64,000 bases of DNA from Punctularia strigosozonata HHB-11173 SS5 (GCF_000264995.1 NW_006767433.1:1334876-1398875), one strand, 5' to 3'; shown: positions 25,140-38,335, counted from the stretch's first letter. Program-made: numbers and translations. Notes: generated by a model from the letters alone, not told the origin.

Positions 25140-26749
25140 ATGTCCTCGTTCAAGCGCAGGGTCACGTCTAAACAATCGGCCCTACCGCCGGGTACGAAAG
25201 CTTCGCCAGCGTCGACCGCGACTCTCATCACCTCGACGGGAGTGCCATCCCTGGACGATATCTTGGGCGGCGGACTACCGCTGTCGTGCTCGCTGCTCGT
25301 GCTTGCGCCGGACGTACACTCTGCGTACGGCGAGCTCGTATGCAAGTATTTCGTGGCGCAGGGGCTCGTTGCTGGTCAGAAGGTGGTTATCGTGGATGAA
25401 GTCGCCCGAAGCTTCGCGGAAGAATGTATGTGGACGCCTCCCGGAGCAGCGTCTGGGGTGCCGCTCGCGGAGCCGGATGATGAGAAGGACGAGCCACAAG
25501 GAGACGATACCAAGATTAAGATCGCGTGGAGGTACGAACGGATGAAGCAATTCCAGACAACCGTAACCAGCCCCGTATGTGAGTTCCCTCCATCCTCCTT
25601 CGGTGCCGCACGGAGTAACGCTCAACATGTCGCATCTACAACACTCTCTCCACCTGTCATCGTGCTATAGGGTCAAGATGAATTCTGCGCGACGTTTGAT
25701 CTCACACAGCGCGTTCCATCCGGGCTGATCGAAGACAAGCTCCGGGACGGAGGGTTGGCGTGCTTTGATCTTTCGCAGGAGCCACTGGTCCACGCTGAAG
25801 CCGACATTGTCCCGCCGGCGGAGGCCGTGCTCGATAGACTGCGGGCGTATCTGGAGACCACGATCTCGTCAGGGCCAGGGCCAGGGCCAGGGACGCCGGT
25901 GAGGATATGTGTGCCGCAGCTCGCGTCCCCGGCGTGGGGAGAGATGAGAGCACAGGTAAAGCTTCTCTCTGATGTCGTCGTCACAAAGCTTAACTTAGTT
26001 CTTCTCTGACCTAGGACGTCTTGCTGTTTCTGCACAGGCTGCGCGCTTTACTGAGAAGGTATCCAACGGCATGTGCGGTGCTCGGGGTTCCACCGTACGT
26101 AGCGTCCGATGTCTGGGGCGGGATCGGTTGGACGCACAAGCTGGGCTGGGCGGCCGACGGTTGTATCAGCTTTTCCGCCTTCACCGGTAAGTCGGCGCTC
26201 CACTCGAAACGATGATTGCGCGATTCCACGCCGTGATTGATTGCTCGAGGTTGCTCACAAACCCAACTTGTCTCCCTAGGTGACCCGGCGCTGACGGAGA
26301 CTTTCCCGTCGCACCACGGCCTGGTCCACGTACACTCCGTGCCGGCGCCGCACACCTTGCTACCCCCGAGCGATCGGTTCTCGACATTGCGCGGGCTGGC
26401 GGCCGGCGGGGAGAACAACCTCGCGTTCAAGTGCATGCGAAAGCGGATGGTGATCGAGACGCTGCATCTCGACGCAGAGGGCGGCGTGGGCGAGCGACGG
26501 ACGGCACCTGCGAGCGCGAGCGTGGCCGCCGCGATGGAGGAAGCTGTTGCTCACGGGCACACTTCGGCAGCGGAGCCAGTGGTCCCGCGCAAGTCCCAGC
26601 CGGACGTGGAGGTCGAGGTTGAGCACGGACATGTGCCGACGGGTATTGCACCCGGGGACGGGGAGGTCGTCAAGGCGATCAAACCCAAGCCCAAGACGAA
26701 GAAAAAGGTGGCCTTTCATTCCGAGAGGCCGGATCTGTACGACTTTTGA
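25140..26749 (+). CDS. ELP4: Elongator complex protein 4
   Basis: A RecA-like subunit of the Elp4-Elp5-Elp6 ring of Elongator, which modifies wobble uridines in tRNA. Four exons (25140-25574, 25671-25955, 26015-26186, 26280-26749) give exactly 454 codons. The start MSSFKRRVTSKQ is followed by the PAXNEB signature TSTGVPSLDDILGGGLPL. Later segments are GQKVVIVDEVARSFAEECMW, KIAWRYERMKQFQTT, FCATFDLTQRVP, LLFLHRLRALLRRYPTACAV, GWAADGCISFSAFTG, HHGLVHVHSVPAPHTLLPPS and the C-terminal FKCMRKRMVIETLHLDAEGG. A short Gly-Pro repeat (three copies of GGGCCA near 25867) sits in a loop. The Lys-rich tail KPKPKTKKKVAFHSERPD closes the protein. Confidence 0.94.
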
Positions 26750-27207
26750 TATGGCATTTTGATGATTCTTGCATTGATTGGCCCGATATGAGCCACTTCG
26801 TTGTCGTGTTTCTCGGGCGTATACCGTTCATTTGATCTTGATCGTAATCAGTCGTTTGGCCTGCGAGTTGTTTTACATACTACGGATGGCAGTGCTCCGC
26901 CGACATCATGATTGCAGGGCTTGCGCGTAAAGGTCGAGACAAATTTCGAGGGGGTCGGTGGTTTTTTTGTCAAAGCGCGAGGCCGACGACAGACGTGAGA
27001 CGTGACGGGATTGCAACTGGCCGACGTTGTGCTCCCTGGCCTGCTCGACGCCGTCGTCATTGTCGTCAACAGCGAGCGAAGAGTGTTTATCCGCGGACGT
27101 GACAGGCGCGGACCCGAGGAGAGACACGAGCACAGTGTCAAGTACTGCGACGGCAGCTCGCCTCCCTCCCTTCCTTGCTCTTCCCCGCGCCGTATCGCTG
27201 CAGCAAG
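26750..27207. other. Intergenic region between ELP4 and the RhoGEF gene
   Basis: 458 bases. Holds the ELP4 3' end and the RhoGEF promoter. A T run occurs near 26965. Open frames here on both strands are shadows. Confidence 0.5.
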
Positions 27208-30200
27208 ATGGACGGGTCCCTCAGCGCGGGCAGCGGCTCGCCTGGCCGGACCACGGCGGGCACGACGACGACGTCGAGCGCCCCGACGTCGTGGGTCGAC
27301 CTGCGATCCTCCTGCGACTCTGAAGAGCTCGGTGAGCGCCTCCCTTGCCACGGTCATCGAGCCTGAGAGCGAGCCATCCAGCGAACTGACAACTGCCCCC
27401 GGACCGCCCTTAGACCTCGAATACCTGCGCTCGCACCCCAGCGCCGCACTGCCGCCATCGCCGTACTCGCCCTCCGACTGGCGCACGCGTCCGTCCGCGC
27501 CCACCCCGCACGCCGCCAAGCTGCCCATCCCCACCGACGACGCCGACTCCGACGCGTGGTCGCCCGTCGAGGGCCCCGCAAGGCCGCCCCTGCCGCGATC
27601 CCGCCTGGCCACCGCCGCAGACCTATCCGAGTGCGTTTGCATACACTTGTGGTTTTTCGGCCACCGACTCACGTAACGCTGATGGCCTCCTTTTTTTTCT
27701 TGCTTTGCGCTTCCCGTGTTTATTAGCATGGTCTCCAACGAGGACTACTACGCCGCGAACGAGGCCTCGGACGCGCCCGCCTCCGCCCCCGTACCGGCCA
27801 CCCACTCTGCGCCGGCACCCCGCGTACCCAAGGCACAAACACCTCTTACGCTCCCCGACCCGTCCCACTTCCCTGATCCGTACCCGTCGCCCCACCCTAT
27901 GCCTGGCCTCATCTCGTCCGCAGACTCGTCGTCGGCATCCACACGCTCGTCGGCCTACACGAGCTTTGGCAGCGCGCTCGCCCAGCATGACTTTGTGCAC
28001 GTCCACGCCGGATCGGACGAGAGCGAGCACCCGCACCCGCACGCCGCGTCCGGCGTGCTCACCGAGGCCGTCCGTCAGGCGTTCAAATACGACGGCAGCA
28101 GTCCGACGGCGTCGCCATTCCTACCGAAGTCGACGATGGAAGGGCGTTGGTCAGGGTCCGATGTGGACGGCGGTGGGACAGGTCTCCGCTCGCGCTCGTC
28201 GTCGTTAGGCCGCATGAATCAGGACGGCGGAGGTCACCACCCGCTGAGGTTGATGCCGAGCTATGACACGAGTTGGCAACCCGTAGACGAGCGGGACGAG
28301 TTGTTGATGACGAGCGAAGATGAGGACGGAGAGGACGTGTTGGACGAGTACGAGGAAGACGAGCGGGGAGACGATGACCGGACGGCGGCGATCGTGGTCG
28401 CCGAGCAGGGACGAGGTCTCATCGTCCGTGCGGATAGCACGCCCATCGTGCAGCTCCAGGTGCAACCAGGTATGGCTCTCCTCGTTCTTCCAGGAACATC
28501 CCGCTCAGCGTTTTCGCGCAGGAACCACGCACTTACTCCTCGGATCATCATCCACCCCCAACGCCCTGCCTGCCTTCCTGACCTCGACGCTCCCCCAGAT
28601 CAGCCACTCACTCCTCGCCCTCGACATCTCCGCCAACTTTCTGGTGGCGCTCCCGCCGGCCCTTCGAGCGTGCACGCGCCTTGAGGAGCTCAACATCGCC
28701 TCCAATCCCCTTCGCGCGCTCCCCGTATTCCTCTCTGAGCTTTCCGAGCTTCGTGTCCTCATCGCGGACGCGACGGGGATTTCCGCTTTGCCACCTGCCC
28801 TCTCCTCCCTCGAGAGGTTGCACACGCTCAGCATCCGCCGCAACAAGTTCAACGCGCTACCATCCTGGCTTTGCGCACTTCACTCGCTCCAGAGTCTGTT
28901 GGTCAATGGAAACCCGTTCCAGGGGCCGTGGAAGGCACTGGTCGAACCGCTACTTATGAAGGAAAAAGACGGCGCTATGCCCCTGCAAGCGCCGCTGTAC
29001 ACACCCGCCACCCCCGCGTTCTCCATCCAGTCCTCCGGCGTGTCCAGCATGCAGAGCACGAGCACCGCCGCGCACGACACCGACACCGACGGCTCCTCGT
29101 CCGACCCGCCACTTTCCGCCGTCCCGCCCCTGAGTGCGCGCCCCACGTTCTCGCCGGAGGACGAAGATACGCTCGTACCGCCTCCACGTGCGCCGCCGCT
29201 CGATCGCAGCGCCACCGCGCCCTCCCCTCTTCCGCCACCCCCGCGCGACGCGCCCTCGCCGACCCTTTCCACGCTTTCCCGGCGCAAAACGGCGCCCAAC
29301 CGGTCTCATTTTGAGCGCACGCGCGCGGCGTCGAAAGGCGCCAAGGCGCCGCCTACACCTCCCTCCGCGTCCCCCGCCGGCATCCCGCCGGCCCCGTACG
29401 CTCCCACGGCGGAGCACCAGATGCGCAAGATGAAGAGCGCGGGCGACCTGCGGCGAGGAGCCTCTGCCGCTGCGATCGCGGATCCCCCGTCGCCTGGCTC
29501 ACAAGTACCGTATACCCCCGGCGCTCTGCCCATCCGTCCCGCACTCTCCCACTATGTGACGTCTACCTCGAGCGCGAGCCTCTTACGCCCCGCGGCGCAG
29601 GCCCCCCCGCAACGGTACGCAAGCCTTGGCGCGACGTCCGGGCTTGCCGCGTTCTCGGGCAACGTGCCGTCTGGCGTGTCTACGCCCAATTCCGCGCGAT
29701 CTTTCTCGCGCGCTGCGCTGGACCAGGCCATGTGGGACAACATCTCCGCCGACGAGGACGACGGTGACGTGCCGGAGCGCTCACCGTTCGCGAAGGGCCC
29801 TGGACCGACGGGGGTGCGGGAGCGGCCGACCTCGCCGACGCGCTCGCCCCCATGGGATCGGGACGGCACGGTACGCGCCTCCAAGGCGGAGAAGGGCGAG
29901 AAGGATAAGGACAAATCCGGCCGCTGGGGATTCTTCAAGAAGATGTCGATGGGCAAGATGAAGGACGCGACCACCCCCGGGCGGCATACGCGGAGGCCGA
30001 CGACGTCCAGGCCTGGGACATCAGCGGGTTTGGTTGCCGGCGAGATTCCCCAGATCGATGTACGGCTGTCGACTACGGGCACGATTAACGCACCGCCAAG
30101 CCTGCTCCGAAATCCGTCAACGGACTTGCTGAAGCAAGGCGCAGGCCTTACGAAGAAACCATCGGTAGACGCGCTGCGGATACCACCGAGCTCGGGCGAC

Positions 30201-32406
30201 TTCCTGATGCCGTCACCGCCCACTCCTCGCTCAGTCAAGCGGAGAAGCTTCCTGATGCCAGAGGCGGCGCCCTCGCTGGTGATCCCATCGGCGTCGTCGT
30301 TCATGCCCGGGCTGTCGGCGACAAACGGAGGCGATTCGGACGACGCGGCGAGCACCCCCAGCACGCCGTTGCACGACTCGTCCGAGGCGCGACGACGTCG
30401 AGAAGAGGAACGCGCGCGGGAGGCGTATACACGCGCGCTACGCTCTGTGATGGCATACCTCCGCGACCTGAACGACCTGAGCCTGCCCGTTGGGCCCCCG
30501 AAGGTGCCCACGGTCGGCGAAGGTGCGCGCTCGCGGCGACCGACGCTCGCCGACGGCGGTCGATCGATGACTACGGACTCGTCGATGGCGTCGGACGCCA
30601 CAGACGCCGGGTCGCTCTTCGGCTCGACGCTCAGTAGCGTCGTGTCCGGCACGTCCAGCCAGCTACGCTCTCCTGACTCGATGACGCTCTTGCGGAGCGT
30701 ATCGACGGCGAACACGCTCAGCATCGCGACGACGGACAGCGAGGAATCGTCGGGCCCGCACGAGCGCAAGTTTAAAGACGACAAGTCGAAGCGATCGATG
30801 ATCGTGCGGGAGATTATAGAGTGAGTGTTCAGTCAGTAACGGCCTATGAACGTGGGCTTATTTCGGTCGTAGAACGGAGAGAACCTACGTGAAGGGACTG
30901 CAAGAACTAGTGGATATCTATATAAAGCCAGCCGAAGCACCCGTCAATACGCTCGCGGGCAGCTCCTCAAAGAAGGAAACGGTTGTTCCTGCGATAGAGA
31001 GGAAGGTGGTCTTCGGCGGCGTTGAAGCGTTGTTCTCCTTCCACAAGGAGAGCTTCTTGCCGGCATTGGAGCGGGTCGCGAGCCCGCTGATGCAGCCGAG
31101 TTCTGCCCTCGCAACTGCCGACGCTGACGGATCCCTTTCGATGGCGGTGGCGAGAAACGTTGCGCAGACATTTATCTCGCATGCCGCGTTCATGAAGATG
31201 TACTCCACATATATCAAGTACGTCTCACGCAGTTATACAGCCTTCTTTGCGATTGACGTCCCTGTAGCAACTTCGACAACTCCGTCAATCGCCTCAAGCA
31301 ATGGACAACAGATAGACCTCCTGCTGCGGGGACCATGAGCCCGCCTTCAGTTATGTCACCCTCCTCGTCTACCGGCTCGCAGCTAGCTGGGCTTGGATTA
31401 CGGATATCGGCTTCGGTGGCTGCTGACAGCGCTGCCATTGATGGCGCCACATCAAGCACCATCTCCCAAGCGCGCCTGTCCTCGGGCCAGCGCAAGCGGA
31501 TTAAGGCGTACTTGAAGCGGTGTCGGACAAATCCGCGCCACTCGCAACTCAATTTGGAAGGTTACCTGTTACTTCCGGTACAACGAATCCCACGTTACAG
31601 GCTTCTGGTGAGTGCCACGGATCCTGCCCGACTGAATGTTGCTAACTCGGCTATCACAGTTAGAACAACTCGGAGGCAGCACGGTGCCCACGAACGACCA
31701 GATGCAAGACCCACTCGACAAGGCGGTGGAAGAGATCTCATCCCTGGCTACGAACATGAACGAGGGCAAGCGGGATTCGGAGTCTCGGCGCAAGCTAGTT
31801 CAGTGGCAATCGCGGATACGCGGCAAATTCCCTAGCCCGCTAGTCCAGCCTCATCGGTAAGCTTCCTGGCTGTTGTCGAGAATACGCGCTAAAACCCGCT
31901 GCAGTCGGCTGATCATGGATGGGCCCTTGCGATTGACCCGCGTAGTACGCAAGACCGCGGTCTCGTACGAAGTGGTTACGCCGCAAGGAGATGCAACAAT
32001 GGTCCAAGTGGAATGCCTTTCACCCGAAATGACACCCAGATCTTTGACCGGAATCCTATGCAACGACCTCCTCGTCCTTTGCAGAGACCCCTCCGAGGGT
32101 CAGGATACGACGTCTACCGTTGATCTTTGGGCTGTGCTACGTATGCAGACTCTACCTCAGCCTGCGAGCATTGTCCATGCCAACGGTAAGAATTCGCTCG
32201 TCCACCCTTCTATCTCTTGATTCTGAGCATTTTCCTCCAGTTCTTCGCATCGTGGACAACAAGGCTGTGCTCTATTTCGATGCTCCTTCGCCATCGGATG
32301 CTTTGAACTGGTATAGAGGTTCGTCCAATGCGAACGTCGTCCCTTCGTCACGTTGCTGAGGCTTTGTGCAGCTATAAACACGTACATACCGGCGTCCAAA
32401 ACTTGA
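27208..32406 (+). CDS. Large LRR - RhoGEF (DH-PH) protein
   Basis: A Rho-family GTPase activator of roughly 1,500 residues, expected at sites of polar growth. Start MDGSLSAGSGSPGRTTAGTT at 27208. A first intron (about 27330-27412, acceptor CCCTTAG) joins SEEL to DLEYLRSHPS. An acidic Ser-rich N-terminus leads to leucine-rich repeats at about residues 375-500 (LLALDISANFLVALPPALRA, LEELNIASNPLRALP, LHTLSIRRNKFNALPSWLCA). About 600 disordered Ser/Pro residues follow. The DH domain starts with SMIVREIIETERTYVKGLQE and contains MKMYSTYINNFDNSVN, KRIKAYLKRCRTNPRH and LEGYLLLPVQRIPRYRLLL. The PH domain runs from RLIMDGPLRLTRVVRK to LYFDAPSPSDALNWYRAINT, and the stop is at 32406. Nine introns fit in frame. 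The GTPase target is not known. Confidence 0.9.
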
Positions 32407-32717
32407 CCATGGACAAGCCAGCTTCGCTCTGAAACACCTCCGCATTCGCGTTCGACACTCGAACCATCGCTCTTCACTCGTTGGAACTCTCTCCTTCCTT
32501 CTCCGGCCGTTATCTCACCTTGCACAACCATACCTCTCGCTCATCTCATTCTGTACTTATCGTCGTCCCTTTTATGTTCCACTAGATAGAATGTCTTTCC
32601 TTCTTCGGTTGATGCCGCTGTATTGACAGCTACAGCTACATGAGAATAAATATACTACTACATCGCGAGCTGTGGGGATCGACGGAGGACATCGTCGCTT
32701 CATCGGAGGGTGAGGGT
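32407..32717. other. Convergent 3' intergenic region
   Basis: About 310 bases between the stops of the RhoGEF gene and the membrane protein gene; no further feature seen. Confidence 0.5.
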
Positions 32718-34257
32718 TTAGGCCTTCATCGGCAGAGTGCTGCCGCTGCTGAGCCTTGCAAGGCCATTCTTCTCAGCGCTACGGTCCCAGAATTTGAACG
32801 CACGTAGGATATCCGACTGCGTTCCGAAGATCACAAACGCCTATGAGAGGAATTAAGCGAATGAGCAAAAGGGGAACATGGTTGTAACATACCATGACCG
32901 GCATCAACGCGATGAAAACGTTGGGCAACGGCGAGAAGATATGGGTGACAAACACCAAAGATGCTCTGTAAGGCAAAATGTAAGCCGAAGTCGGTCTTTC
33001 CCGAGTCCATGAGCAACTCCGTCGACGTACCCCACAGCCAGAATGCTCCAGAAGCTGAAGGCAAGCACGCGCACCAGCATGCCTACGGATGCACCAGTGT
33101 TTCGATGCATTTTCCAGTTACGGTAGAAAGCCACCGAAATGAATGCTTGGAAAGGGCGTCAGTCAACCCTCGGGCACTGCTTTCGAGTTCATGATGGTAC
33201 CTTCGAAACCGATGGTGAAGACGGTTGAGAGAAGCACGATCGCGACGCTAATCTTCCCCCTTCAAAAGTATTAGCACAGTAGACATTGTGTCGGGGTTTC
33301 CTCTCACATTGGCCCGAGGATGATACAGTAGACGCCGCTTCGAGCCCTCGTAACGTCTTGCGGATTAGATGCTCCGGACTAGTCATAGCAAGAGCATCAG
33401 GATACGACAAAAAGGACAGGGGCAGGTTGATTACGCACCGCAACGGACACAATGATAAGGATGGCATAAACGATGTACGGGACCACCAACAGCTATCGAT
33501 CCAGTTCGGCCAAAGCGACATGTCATGGATATATGCCCATCACGTACTGAGTATCTCAACCACGGTCCATGTTGGGACTTCCTGTCGTTGGAGGGCGACA
33601 TGCAGTGGAGATTGAACCATAGCTACATCCAGGTCAGCCCAGTCGTATGTAAGAAGAATAGATAGGAAGGTATACCTGTAAGACGAGCGCTGTCGTGGTC
33701 AACGCCGTTCTGTAGGATGGTGAGAAGAGGGAGGAGGCTATCCTGATGAATAACATACAATGACGGTGCGCCATAAGCAAGAGATGCTTGCCTATGTCAT
33801 GTTTATATCAGCGAGTTGTCAAAACGGAACGTGTTATAGCGCACGTCAGGCACAACCCGTAAGACGGTGTCGGATTGTGGTGCTGCCCTCCGATCAGCCT
33901 AACGACAAGTATTAGCTGACAGAATACAACACGACTTGATGATCGCCGCTCACAGAAGGCTGTACGTCCAGGCGCTGATAAACCAGGACACGATAAAGCT
34001 GACGAAAGTCGGATGGCGTTGAACTTTCAGGAAAAGGACGGCGACCAATATGAACGACATCCCGACGATCCCAGCAAGCTGAGCGGCGACGAAGAAATCA
34101 GGAAGCCACGTTCCAAACGTGAACTTCTGGTTAGGGACTAGTGGATCATCGTCGCCTATGGTGAATGAATCGCGTAAGTCCCCATTGCACAATTAAAGCG
34201 ATGTTGCGAGGACTGACGAGAAAGTAATGCGAGCGACGGCATCGTAGGCAGAATCAT
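32718..34257 (-). CDS. Multi-pass membrane protein of unknown function
   Basis: Not recognised by name; a seven-helix type fungal membrane protein. The spliced start is MILPTMPSLALLS at 34257 (or the inner ATG at 34242), then RDDDPLVPNQKFTFGTWLP. Membrane segments include FFVAAQLAGIVGMSFILVAV, FVSFIVSWFISAWTYSLL, a re-entry through QHHNPTPSYGLCL and QASLAYGAP, LVVPYIVYAILIIVSVA, GKISVAIVLLSTVFTIGFEG and VFIALMPVMVVFVIFGTQSD. The cytoplasmic tail is short and ends LARLSSGSTLPMKA at 32718. About ten very short exons. Possible receptor by topology only; no family motif confirms this. It lies between a RhoGEF gene and a permease gene without obvious link. Confidence 0.7.
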
Positions 34258-35048
34258 TATACACCGGGAAATTTAGAGTACGAATGGACCAGCCAGCGGT
34301 GCGAGAACGAAAGCCAGTGTAGCGAGAGCGCGTTAGCAGACGCTGCTAGAGCGTTGCCTCGGACGCGGAAGGTCGAGGGCGCAGGAGGTAAAGATAGACG
34401 AGTAGGGTTCCTGCCCCGGGCTTGGGGGCACCTATCGCTGCGATTGATGATCTTCATGTTCTTTCGCATGGCGTTGTCGTGATAGATGTCGTCGGGCTGT
34501 GACCGTCTCCTGATTATTGCCAAGGAGTCGCGGGAGATTGCCTCATATGGTAGTCGAAGTTGATGGGGACGGCGCGCGAGGTTTGCTCTGGGTTTTGCTC
34601 TGGGTCCATGTTGGAATGAATTGGTGCAGCGTGTATTGTACCACTTCGGTCGTGTGTCGACACAAACCAGGTGGGATGATCAAGCCTATAAGAGCATGTT
34701 CTACTTATGTATAGCTGAACTCTCCTGAACCACGTGGGGCTCGAGGAATCATTGTCATCGACAGGCACAGCGAGTGCGGCTCATGAAATTGGCTGGCGCT
34801 GGGTCCGGGCAAGACGGATCTGTGCCTGCCACCGCCAAGCTCGTAACTATTCGTAGTTCCCGGTGCCCTTCGACTGGTACTCAATACGGCCGTCAAACGC
34901 TGATCTGGCCTCACAAGTATGTTATATACCTGGATCTAAAACACAATCAAAATCGTGCGATCCGTTACTTGTACACCACAGATCATATGGAATGAGATCC
35001 GGATATCTCCTTCAAGATGTAACATTATACGAACATGGGAGCAGGCGT
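34258..35048. other. Unexplained 790-base stretch with protein-like minus-strand pieces
   Basis: Between the unknown membrane protein and the permease 3' end. On the minus strand MDPEQNPEQTSRAVPINFDY (ATG near 34609), then in another frame DSLAIIRRRSQPDDIYHDNA and further small pieces, look like coding fragments, but no gene closes. They could be an upstream exon of the membrane protein gene or a decayed gene. No repeats seen. Confidence 0.3.
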
Positions 35049-37885
35049 TTACATCTAGAAGACAACGAAGTTCAGCACTCATCCACAGCTAGCCGCTTAT
35101 TACTTACCAGCCAGCCCCAGAAGCGTTCCATAGCGTTCCGCGGGGGAGGGTCGTCGTATGTATCCCGTTCAATAGCTTCCAACCCTGCATGCACGTTAGT
35201 CACTTTGTGACGGCGATGGTTGGTGAACCAAGTACCAGTGAAGAAATCCATGTCCATCGGTTTCTTGGGCGGGATTTTCGTGACGAAACGGGCCGATAGA
35301 TATAAAATCGGGAAAAGGGCGCTTTGTATAGGGAATGAGACGATAGCTGCAGCAAAGGGATGAAAGCTAGCTTACAAGGGCAAGTAATTGGTGATGAAGC
35401 TATTCCAAACGTCATTCGTTTCAGTAACGCGGAAACGGGGAGCTCCAGCACAGGAACTCACGTTGCAGTATTCCAGTGACCATGAATGAAGACGCTGAAA
35501 CCGCTGAACTGCAGTGATCGCTCAACCACTACTCCATCATCTAAGGCAGAGAAGCCGTGCTCACGAAGCAGATGATGAGGCACCACACCATCGACCACCA
35601 GGCTGCGAAGGGTTGCAGCCTCGAGGCATACGGCAACGTTGACCTATCCAGACCCTGTGCCTTCCAGCCTGCGTGGAACCGGAGGTACGTGACGGAGATA
35701 CCGAACCATCTAAACGAGGGGAAGACGGATTCAGCTGCATCCCTAGCTTCAATCAGCGCAGTGATATTCACGTCATCAGTCCAGCGACAGCTGTTCGCGA
35801 GGCCGTGTTAATATAATACGATGGTCGAATCCGGAAATTATCCACTCACAAGTCATGTTCTGGAACCATCCGAACACGGTTCCGGCGCCACTGTTGACAC
35901 TCTACGTACTTTTGTGAATATTTGGACGTCATCTTCGAGGTGCAAAGGGCTCACCATGAAGGCCAGCGTGGTGAACAATGCACAGGTGACGAGTGCTAGC
36001 CAAGGCAAACCCCGTTTCGTGGTCTTCAGGAAGATACGTGGTGCGTTTCCGGCGAGAGCCAGACCATCTGCAGGGGGGGTTCAGCTCGAACATCTCGCAA
36101 GCCAGATAAAAAACGGACAGAGGGCACGAGACGATGTGTACAGGTCGCTGGAAGCAGCGGACCAAGCGGAGGTAAGCAGCGCAGCGTTGATGACCTATCC
36201 GCGATGTGACATCAGTAGATAGTAAAACCGAACGCGGACATTACTCACAGAAGGCAAGCCGCTAATGCCCGCGTTCTTGATGGCGATGACGAACGGACTG
36301 GCGTTGGCGGTTCCATCTCCTTTCGTCAAAGTCTTATCGTTGGAGGGGACGAGAAGGCCGATGATGATAACACCACAAATGTAGAATAGCAAAATTCGGA
36401 TGTACACGCGCTTGATGGCCTTCGGCAAGTTGCGACGGGGGTTCTTGGCCTCGCCAGCGGCAATGGCGACAATTTCCGTTCCGATGAACTGGAAAAATAT
36501 AGGGGTTCGCGCAAGGACACTCGGACACTGGAAACTAGACTTACGGAGAAGCCGGCTTGTGTCATGACGGCCCACCAACCAAGGAAGCGACCAGTAGCAC
36601 CACTGATGTTGGCGTACTGACTGAACGGACCAGGATGTTTCCTGCGAAAACAATTAACATGCGCAGCCATTGTCTGCAACGTAACTCACCAGTATCGGAA
36701 GCCAATTCGATCGTGGTTAGGACCGCCTCTGGAGAATACAGTCAGTTGTGGTGCAGGTCATGCCGGCGGAGGCACATACCCGAGGTCAAGTACAATACCC
36801 AGGATGATGAGCCCCGTGATTGTGATCACTTTGATGGATCTGCAGCGGTGTTCAATCGCGTATATATGTTTGGCTAACGGCGTCACGTACGCAAACCTAT
36901 ATCCGTGTGTGAGATATCGCTGAATGAGTGACAGGGAGAACACGTACCAGAACTCTGCTTCGCCATATGCGCCTGAAGTTCGTCGCTTTTTAGTACAGGC
37001 GACATATCATAAGCCACGCGAACCAGAGCTCACCAGCTCCGAACATGTTAATGGCAATCGTCACCTGGTAACGAGAATGAAGGACTATACGCAAAGAATG
37101 GTTCTCAGGCACTTACCACCATGCACATGACAATCCAAACAGCGGGGCTAGTCGATTGATCCCAGAATCCGATCAGAACAGCGGCTGCGCTCAACTCGGC
37201 AGGCATCACAATAATCCAGTTGAAGCTGTTCGCCCGTGTCAGCAGGGAAATAGCGCCTTAAGAAGGATCTGGTACTGACACATAATTCCATCCCATCGCG
37301 AAACTGAAGGCAGGGTCCACAAAACGCTCGGCGAGCTTGATATGACCACCAGATATCGGCAAGTAAGCAATCATCTCGCCCAATGACACCATGACGGCTG
37401 CCATGGACGGCGTCAGTTTCAATCAATACGCTCCGATCCGTTGTTCGGGCTGCTCACCGAAACAAATAGTGCCCATGATAGAGTAACCCAGCAGCAAACC
37501 AACAGGACCGCCATGGGACAAAGCAGTCCCTGTACCCAAGAACAAACCCTAGAACCAAGGTAGTCAGTAAAATTGCGACGACATTCCCGTTCAGCCGTGC
37601 AAACTCACTGTACCTATAACGCCTAACGACCGAAGTCAGAACGGCGCAGACGCAGATTTGTATATTCTGCTCTCACCTCCAATACTAACAACGAGACATT
37701 CTCAGCGCCCGCCTGCGAGAGGAGGACTCGTCCACGTACCTTATCATCGCAATGTGTCGGTTCTTCAACTGGCGTTTGAGAGGTGGCTCAACGGCCACCT
37801 CCTCATCGACGGCGTACACATCATCGCCTTTGGCCCTGTCTGCGTACTGGCCAGGTTTCTTCTCGGAGACCTCAGATTGCGACAT
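35049..37885 (-). CDS. Amino acid permease, YAT type (APC superfamily)
   Basis: A 12-helix plasma membrane amino acid/proton symporter. The cytosolic N-terminus MSQSEVSEKKPGQYADRAKG begins at 37885, then RQLKNRHIAMI and GGVIGTGLFLGTGTALSHGG, the classic first helix. Later exons give AERFVDPAFSFAMGWNY, IKVITITGLIILGIVLDLGG, KHPGPFSQYANISGATGRFL, FIGTEIVAIAAGEAKNPRRN, SAASSDLYTSSRALYGLA, RIFLKTTKRGLPWLAL and WFGISVTYLRFHAGWKAQG. The tail reads TYDDPPPRNAMERFWGWLM; a last intron (35055 to about 35105) makes the protein end in WLM with stop at 35049, as is usual in this family. More than fifteen introns. Substrate range cannot be told from sequence alone. Confidence 0.92.
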
Positions 37886-38335
37886 GGCGGAAGCAAGAAG
37901 AGTCCGGAGTGGGGGGCACTGCGCTTCCGTGGCGCCGGATATGGGCGCTGAGTTAGGTATATATCGTGTGCGTGAGCAAGGAACTGGGAACCGGTGGGGT
38001 ATAAATCCCGGCGCTATCGGTTCTGAGCCCTGGGTAGCAGCTCCTCTTTCCGCACCCCATGCGGAATTCCCAATCGGTGGTGCAGCGTGTTATCGCGAAA
38101 GAAGCGTCCAAGTGTTGTGGATATTTGATCTTCCCAGGTTCTTAGCCGATCATCGTACTCACGACGGTTATATAGATGTCACAGGCCAAGGGGCAACAAC
38201 AAGGGGGCACTGAATTCAAGAGGCGCGAGCAATCGACTACGACACTACAACACACAAATCGCAAGCTGAAATACGAATACAACGAAGGAAAGAAACGAAA
38301 TCAAGGTGCACGTGGTGCGGGAGCAAAGATCCAAT
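37886..38335. other. Intergenic region upstream of the permease
   Basis: 450 bases holding the permease promoter and the 3' end of the kinase-fold gene. TATATA near 37956 and TATAAA near 38000 (read on the plus strand) are possible core elements but unproven. Confidence 0.4.

Noticed and set aside
25867-25890. GGGCCA triplet repeat in ELP4 as an unstable repeat
   Set aside because: Only three copies, in frame, coding Gly-Pro in a loop; ordinary for such proteins.
29552-30784. 410-codon open frame on the minus strand inside the RhoGEF gene
   Set aside because: It mirrors a Ser/Pro-rich GC-rich exon; the product has no domain features and the plus strand fits a continuous DH-PH protein.
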